Shown: positions 13,822 through 17,735 of the stretch, one piece after another | Numbering within the stretch: the first letter of the stretch is position 1 | How the letters are laid out: each line of letters begins with the position of its first letter | Source of the DNA: JBELHR01 sp042091275 | GTDB lineage: Bacteria > Bacteroidota > Bacteroidia > Flavobacteriales > Flavobacteriaceae | Direction of reading: 5' to 3' | DNA: 17,735 nt | Assembly (NCBI GenBank): GCA_042091275.1 | Contig: JBELHR010000034.1 | Coordinates: forward strand, 1 to 17,735 | Made by a program: the position numbers and the translations under genes | Notes under the pieces: generated by a model | What the model was told of the DNA's origin: nothing | What the model saw: only the letters and a program-made list of their open reading frames with translations | Databases searched by the model: none

Positions 13822-14480
13822 CTAGCAGCGAGTTCTTTTATTTTCTGCGACGAAATTCGATTGTCCGTAGTTATCGGATTTATAGCTAATCTCAGCATGG
13901 TTTGTGCAATGGTTTCGGCCTTAATTTTACTGTAGGGTTTTAGTTTGCCAACAAATGCCCAAGAGAATAGAGAGAATAAAGCAATGCTTATTTTTTCACC
14001 TAAACGAAATTCTTTTCGCGGGCCCTCGATGAGGCTAGGTTGTAGTATATAGGTATAGGGGATGTGCTGATTGAGCACGGCTTCCTCCATTTCGCCTTTG
14101 GTCCTGTTGTAAAATATCTTAGAATCTTTATCCGCTCCCAATGCGGATATTACCTGGAACATAGGAATGCTGTTTTCTTTTGCAAAAGCAGCAAAGTTGG
14201 CGGGAATTCCAAAGTCAATGGTTTTGTATAGCTCTTGATCAGGTGTTTTCTTGGCAGTAGTTCCTACACAACAAAAGACCACATCGATATCCGTTCTTAC
14301 TCGAGAGAAATCCACCTCCTTGAGATCCAAAACCAATTCGTGTAACTTGTTATCCTTTTTTTTGAGCGAAGTTCTGGAAATGCTCAAAATATAATCGAAA
14401 GCGTGATCTCGGAGGAGTTTATCCAAAAGTATTCCTCCGACTAAACCACTAGCTCCTAATATGATTGCTTTTTTCTTCAT
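13818..14480 (-). CDS. Atypical short-chain dehydrogenase (TIP30/HTATIP2-like)
   Basis: The 220-aa NAD(P)-binding Rossmann protein has the glycine motif GASGLVGG (9-16), a VFCCVGTT segment (68-75) and VISALGAD (110-117). The YxxxK pair is at Tyr124/Lys128 (FYNRTKGEMEEAV), with Ser112 at the usual catalytic serine position. This pattern fits the atypical SDRs of the HTATIP2/TIP30 group, whose bacterial substrates are unknown. It begins 9 nt after the stop of the second DUF4251 gene and is the last gene of its minus-strand run. Its stop overlaps that of the ABC ATPase by three to four bases. Confidence 0.85.
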   Translation of the reverse strand: MKKKAIILGASGLVGGILLDKLLRDHAFDYILSISRTSLKKKDNKLHELVLDLKEVDFSRVRTDIDVVFCCVGTTAKKTPDQELYKTIDFGIPANFAAFAKENSIPMFQVISALGADKDSKIFYNRTKGEMEEAVLNQHIPYTYILQPSLIEGPRKEFRLGEKISIALFSLFSWAFVGKLKPYSKIKAETIAQTMLRLAINPITTDNRISSQKIKELAAS

Positions 14481-14489
14481 TTAGATGAG

Positions 14490-15047
14490 TTATTCCTTTT
14501 TTTCATTCTCTTTTAGAGGGACAATAAATCCGTCGTAAATCATACCATCTCTTCTAGAACTATTAACCACTAATCGCGTACTTAGATTCTTATATAAGTT
14601 GATAGTCATGTCTAAAGTTTCCTGTTTTGTAACAGCCGTAAAACTGACCTTAACTCTACCTGTTTTTTTATCTAGAGATCGCTCGTAGTTTTTCATGACA
14701 CCTTTATATACAAAAGCATTATTTTGCTGATTAAAGCTATTCATAGTTTGAGAGTCTCCGAAAAATGGGAGATAAAGGTCCACTATAGAATCTTTAATTT
14801 TCACGTAATTTACTGTAGTAGACAAATCATTAGAGCCACCTTTTTCGGTTATATAACTCAATGCATCAAACTCAAATTGATTTGTAGTTATTAGTCTTAC
14901 ATAAGCTTGGTAATAGCCCTGTTGTTCTTCTTTTTTCAGTTCTTTTTTAGATTTCTTTTCTTGAGATTTGTCGTTTTGGGCGTTTAAAGTCCCAAAGGTT
15001 AAGCAAATTAAAAAGAGACTGCTGATTAATTGGATTTTTCTATTCAT
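14490..15047 (-). CDS. Secreted DUF4251 protein, second of a tandem pair
   Basis: This is a 185-aa protein with a clear signal peptide, MNRKIQLISSLFLICLTFGT followed by LNA/QN as the likely signal peptidase I site. A Lys/Glu-rich linker follows (about 28-43), then a globular domain ending STRLVVNSSRRDGMIYDGFIVPL. The layout and the VVNSS...YDG signature fit the Bacteroidota DUF4251 family of small exported proteins of unknown function. The start at 15047 was chosen because the signal peptide begins there; the longer open frame runs through the 100-N gap and is meaningless. The ATG lies inside the end of the first copy (8-nt overlap), so translation is probably coupled. Confidence 0.8.
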   Translation of the reverse strand: MNRKIQLISSLFLICLTFGTLNAQNDKSQEKKSKKELKKEEQQGYYQAYVRLITTNQFEFDALSYITEKGGSNDLSTTVNYVKIKDSIVDLYLPFFGDSQTMNSFNQQNNAFVYKGVMKNYERSLDKKTGRVKVSFTAVTKQETLDMTINLYKNLSTRLVVNSSRRDGMIYDGFIVPLKENEKKE

Positions 15048-15393
15048 CGTTTTGTTTTTTAAGAATTCCATCGTAGTTGATTGTGGATCTACCTGAACTA
15101 TTGACCACNNNNNNNNNNNNNNNNNNNNNNNNNNNNNNNNNNNNNNNNNNNNNNNNNNNNNNNNNNNNNNNNNNNNNNNNNNNNNNNNNNNNNNNNNNNN
15201 NNNNNNNNCTACTTCCTCCAATTGGATTGGCCCATTGTGCCTCGTATTGGTAATTTCCAGATTTGACAAGACTAACCATGTTTTGATAGTCTTTTTCCTT
15301 TTTCTCTTGTTTTAATTCTGCTTTGGTTTGTGCCTCCGAGGGAATTGAAGCGCAGCAAAACACAAAAAAACATAAAACAGTTAGTACTCTCAT
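15040..15393 (-). CDS. Secreted DUF4251 protein, first copy, interrupted by an assembly gap
   Basis: The N-terminus MRVLTVLCFFVFCCASIPSE (followed by AQ) is a signal peptide, then a charged linker and YQYEAQWANPIGGS up to the gap. After the gap the frame resumes VVNSSGRSTINYDGILKK and stops at 15042-15040. Both flanks align with the second copy: GGS near its start and VVNSS...YDG near its end. In the second copy 87 residues separate these landmarks; here the placeholder gives about 34. The real gap is therefore probably near 260 nt and the protein about 170 aa. It is a paralogue of the gene that follows. Confidence 0.75.
   Translation of the reverse strand: MRVLTVLCFFVFCCASIPSEAQTKAELKQEKKEKDYQNMVSLVKSGNYQYEAQWANPIGGSXXXXXXXXXXXXXXXXXXXXXXXXXXXXXXXXXXVVNSSGRSTINYDGILKKQNDE
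15109..15208. other. Assembly gap (100 N)
   Basis: Exactly 100 N inside the first DUF4251 gene. Comparison with the neighbouring copy suggests about 260 nt are really missing. Confidence 0.95.
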
Positions 15394-15433
15394 GGCCTTA
15401 ATTTACAATAATATTTTCAAAAATTATGCCAAG

Positions 15434-16030
15434 TTATACTGGCAACTCACCTAAAGAGATAAGATATTGCGTGGCAATCAAAGACATAGCAATTCCCAGG
15501 ATTAGAGGAATTAAAATGGATTGCTTCTCGTGACTAAATTCAAGACCGATGTACTTAGCCCAAAAATAGGTGCTCATCAGGTATCCACCGAGCACATTTA
15601 GAACAAGGGACAAAACTAAATTTGCACCGGCCAAGTCCACGAGAACACTGGAGAGAATTGCATAGGCAATTCCAAGCAATAGAATTTCAAAACCTTTGCG
15701 CTTTTCACCGAGTCTTCTCAAGTTGATCATTAGTAAAATACTTCCAAAAATCGTTGAAAAGAATATAGAAAAACCAAAAACCGCAGATCTCGAATAAAGG
15801 GATACTACTGCTTCTTCTTCACTGACAAAATTTGTCTCTATCGGATTTTCTTCGTTTTCTAAACTCTTGAGGTATGCGTAATCATGAGCCTCAAAATCCA
15901 ACTCACGCTTTTGCAATTCCGCCTCAATGGTCTGAAGTGCATCGACTCTGTAGATCGTTGTTTTGTTGTAAAGCTCCAAGAGTTCAAAACGATCCATTTT
16001 TGAAATTTTATCAATAAACGATTTGTTCAT
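15434..16030 (-). CDS. Four-TM membrane protein of unknown function, coupled to dnaE
   Basis: This is a 198-aa protein that I do not recognise. The first 80 residues are soluble and charged, partly helical (MDRFELLELYN, ALQTIEAELQKRELDFEAHD), with an acidic stretch at 57-73. Four hydrophobic segments follow, at about 83-103, 115-135, 136-158 and 171-192. The start at 16030 is one base after the dnaE stop, so it is surely in the dnaE transcript. There is no evidence that it acts in replication. The N-terminal helical segment resembles those found in small Bacteroidota membrane proteins, but I cannot assign a family. Confidence 0.75.
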   Translation of the reverse strand: MNKSFIDKISKMDRFELLELYNKTTIYRVDALQTIEAELQKRELDFEAHDYAYLKSLENEENPIETNFVSEEEAVVSLYSRSAVFGFSIFFSTIFGSILLMINLRRLGEKRKGFEILLLGIAYAILSSVLVDLAGANLVLSLVLNVLGGYLMSTYFWAKYIGLEFSHEKQSILIPLILGIAMSLIATQYLISLGELPV

Positions 16031-16031
16031 A

Positions 16032-17735
16032 TTAATTTAGCTTAAAATCTATTTGATGCTCCTCCAAAGCAGCGAGCAGTTCGTTTGATGGTTTGAGTTT
16101 CATACCTCTACTCGGCATAGTTATTTCAAGTTTATCCTTAAAATCCCGAATGGTAAAGTTAAGACTTAATTTACCGCCCTCAAAAGGTGCTAGTATTTGT
16201 TGAAGTCCTAGGGAGCTCTCGTCGGTTATTTCATCCAAATTTAGCACAATGGTAAGCTTCTCTAACTTGTCGTCTAATACATCGTGTAATAAGGAGAAAT
16301 TAGTAAACTTTATTCTAGGTTCTGGGTCAACGCCCTCTTTATTACTCCAGCCTTGTTGAAAGGTTAGATTTACACACAGAAAGGAATTTTGAACCAAGAA
16401 ATGTCTGAATTGCATATACTCATTTCCAAAAATTCTAAACTGATGTTGGTCGCTATAGTCCTCTAGGGTAAAGCTAGCCCAACCTTTACCGTTTTTGGAA
16501 ACGCGGTGTTCTACCTCGGTTAAGATTCCACCAAAGGTCAGTTTTCTACCCATCATTTTTCGGGTGTCCTCCTTCAATTTACTCAGATTTGTATTGCAAA
16601 ACCTCAGTTCATTTTTAAAATCATCCAAAGGGTGAGCGGAAATATATATACCGACTACTTCTTTTTCTTTGGCCAGCAACTCCATAGTTCCCCAGGTATC
16701 GCATATCGGTAGTAGGGGTTGAGGCATCTCCTCTGAGGTGCTCTCTCCAAAAAGGGAAACTTGTGAGGAGTTCTCCGCTTCTTGAAAACGGTTACCATAT
16801 CGCAATATTTTTTCTAAAAAGGGATTGCCTTTTTCATCCAAGACGTAGTACTGCGCTCTGTGAGAGTCTTCAAAGGAGTCAAATCCGCCTGCGAGTACCA
16901 AGGAATCAAAAGCCTTTTTGTTGGCAGCTCGCAGATCTACTCTTCGCGCCAAATCAAAGATAGACTTGTAATTCCCGTTTTCTTTTCGTTCGGCAATAAT
17001 TGCTTTTACGGCATTAGTTCCGACCCCCTTAACGGCACCCATTCCAAAGCGAATTGCTCCAGTTTTGTTTACGGAAAACTTCAAATAGGATTCGTTTACA
17101 TCGGGTCCTAAAACCTCGATACCCGAGCGCTTACACTCCTCCATAAAAAAGGTGACCTGCTTGATATCGTTCATATTATTCGACAGAACAGCAGCCATAT
17201 ATTCCGCAGGATAATGGGCTTTGAGGTAAGCGGTTTGATAAGCAATCCATGCGTAACAGGTGGAGTGAGATTTGTTAAATGCATAGGATGCAAAGGCTTC
17301 CCAGTCCGTCCATATTTTTTCTAGTTTTTTCGCTTCATGACCTTTTTTTGAGGCTTGCTCAATGAATTTGGGCTTCATCTTAGCCAAAACTGCATGTTGC
17401 TTTTTACCCATGGCTTTTCTCAAAACATCGGCCTCACCTTTGGTAAAGTCTGCTAGTTTTTGGGACAAAAGCATCACTTGCTCTTGGTAAACTGTAATTC
17501 CGTAAGTTTCTTTTAAATATTCCTCACAGGCATCAAGGTCATAGGATATTTCTTCACGGCCGTGCTTTCGATTAATAAAGGAAGGAATATATTCTAAGGG
17601 ACCCGGTCTGTACAAGGCATTCATCGCAATCAAATCTGCAAAAACGGTTGGTTTTAATTCTCGCATATATTTCTGCATTCCCGCAGATTCATATTGAAAG
17701 ATTCCAATGGTTTCTCCTCTTTGGAAAAGTTCGTA
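16032..17735 (-). CDS. dnaE: DNA polymerase III alpha subunit, C-terminal part (5' end beyond window)
   Basis: DnaE is the replicative polymerase subunit. The frame is open from the window edge (17735), reading YELFQRGETIGIFQYESAGM, a conserved Pol III alpha segment, so the ATG at 17678 is internal. About 567 C-terminal residues are present. They include ALYRPGPLEYIPSFINRKHG, the DxYGITVYQEQVM region, ADVLRKAMGKK and FNKSHSTCYAWIAYQTAYLKAHYPAEYMAA (fingers region, in pieces). A helix-hairpin-helix region around GAVKGVGTNAVKAI and an OB-fold (TFGGILTEVEHRVSKNGKGWASFTLED) then follow. The PHP and palm domains lie outside the window. The stop is one base before the membrane-protein gene. Confidence 0.96.
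   Translation of the reverse strand, partial: YELFQRGETIGIFQYESAGMQKYMRELKPTVFADLIAMNALYRPGPLEYIPSFINRKHGREEISYDLDACEEYLKETYGITVYQEQVMLLSQKLADFTKGEADVLRKAMGKKQHAVLAKMKPKFIEQASKKGHEAKKLEKIWTDWEAFASYAFNKSHSTCYAWIAYQTAYLKAHYPAEYMAAVLSNNMNDIKQVTFFMEECKRSGIEVLGPDVNESYLKFSVNKTGAIRFGMGAVKGVGTNAVKAIIAERKENGNYKSIFDLARRVDLRAANKKAFDSLVLAGGFDSFEDSHRAQYYVLDEKGNPFLEKILRYGNRFQEAENSSQVSLFGESTSEEMPQPLLPICDTWGTMELLAKEKEVVGIYISAHPLDDFKNELRFCNTNLSKLKEDTRKMMGRKLTFGGILTEVEHRVSKNGKGWASFTLEDYSDQHQFRIFGNEYMQFRHFLVQNSFLCVNLTFQQGWSNKEGVDPEPRIKFTNFSLLHDVLDDKLEKLTIVLNLDEITDESSLGLQQILAPFEGGKLSLNFTIRDFKDKLEITMPSRGMKLKPSNELLAALEEHQIDFKLN

Noticed and set aside
14490..15269. A single 259-aa ORF reading through the 100-N gap on the minus strand
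   Set aside because: The frame through placeholder N is meaningless; the true protein starts with its signal peptide at 15047.
1..17735. Search for CRISPR arrays, insertion sequences, toxin-antitoxin pairs or phage genes
   Set aside because: No spaced direct repeats, terminal inverted repeats, transposase or phage-like motifs were seen; the gene content is core metabolic and housekeeping.

Overview
The window looks like chromosomal DNA of a Bacteroidota member, probably of the Flavobacteriia. It is AT-rich. Several promoters match the TTG / TAnnTTTG consensus of that phylum, start codons lack clear Shine-Dalgarno sites, and the gene content is typical: a PheA followed by a DAHP synthase-chorismate mutase fusion, a Bacteroidota 'putative porin', DUF4251 lipoprotein-sized secreted proteins and a GldA-like ATPase. 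Two runs of exactly 100 N (12079-12178 and 15109-15208) are scaffold-gap placeholders, so the genes across them are incomplete.

Layout. 1-233 is the 3' end of an unrecognised gene, closed by a strong terminator. Next come tRNA-Val(GAC) on + and tRNA-Pro(GGG) on -, then an AGCS-family Na+/alanine symporter and tRNA-Asp(GTC) with its own promoter and terminator. 2285-4358 is an aromatic amino acid operon (prephenate dehydratase, then DAHP synthase/chorismate mutase). It is preceded by a previously unannotated leader: a 25-codon ORF holding the run WFFSFYYFYF, a candidate antiterminator, and an intrinsic terminator whose T-tract ends 3 nt before the pheA ATG. 4386-5752 is the coupled pair rsgA-dtd. 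5911-8686 holds a Cys/Met-metabolism PLP enzyme and an NhaC-type Na+/H+ antiporter.

From 8687 to 13066 the genes run on the minus strand in the order YqaE/Pmp3-like small protein, lipB, putative porin, COG2509 FAD enzyme, tightly packed with ATGA or few-base junctions. A lone GldA-like ABC ATPase (13135-13821, +) converges with a second minus-strand run: dnaE (5' end beyond the window), a 4-TM membrane protein, two tandem DUF4251 proteins and an atypical short-chain dehydrogenase.

The best candidate for an undescribed system is the pheA leader. It has all parts of a ribosome-mediated transcription attenuator: control codons for Trp, Phe and Tyr, mutually exclusive antiterminator and terminator stems, and a -7 box so close to the leader ATG that the mRNA may be leaderless. 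The operon it controls makes DAHP (entry to all aromatics), prephenate and phenylpyruvate, so sensing all three aromatic amino acids would fit. Most of the remaining genes are ordinary housekeeping or transport functions.
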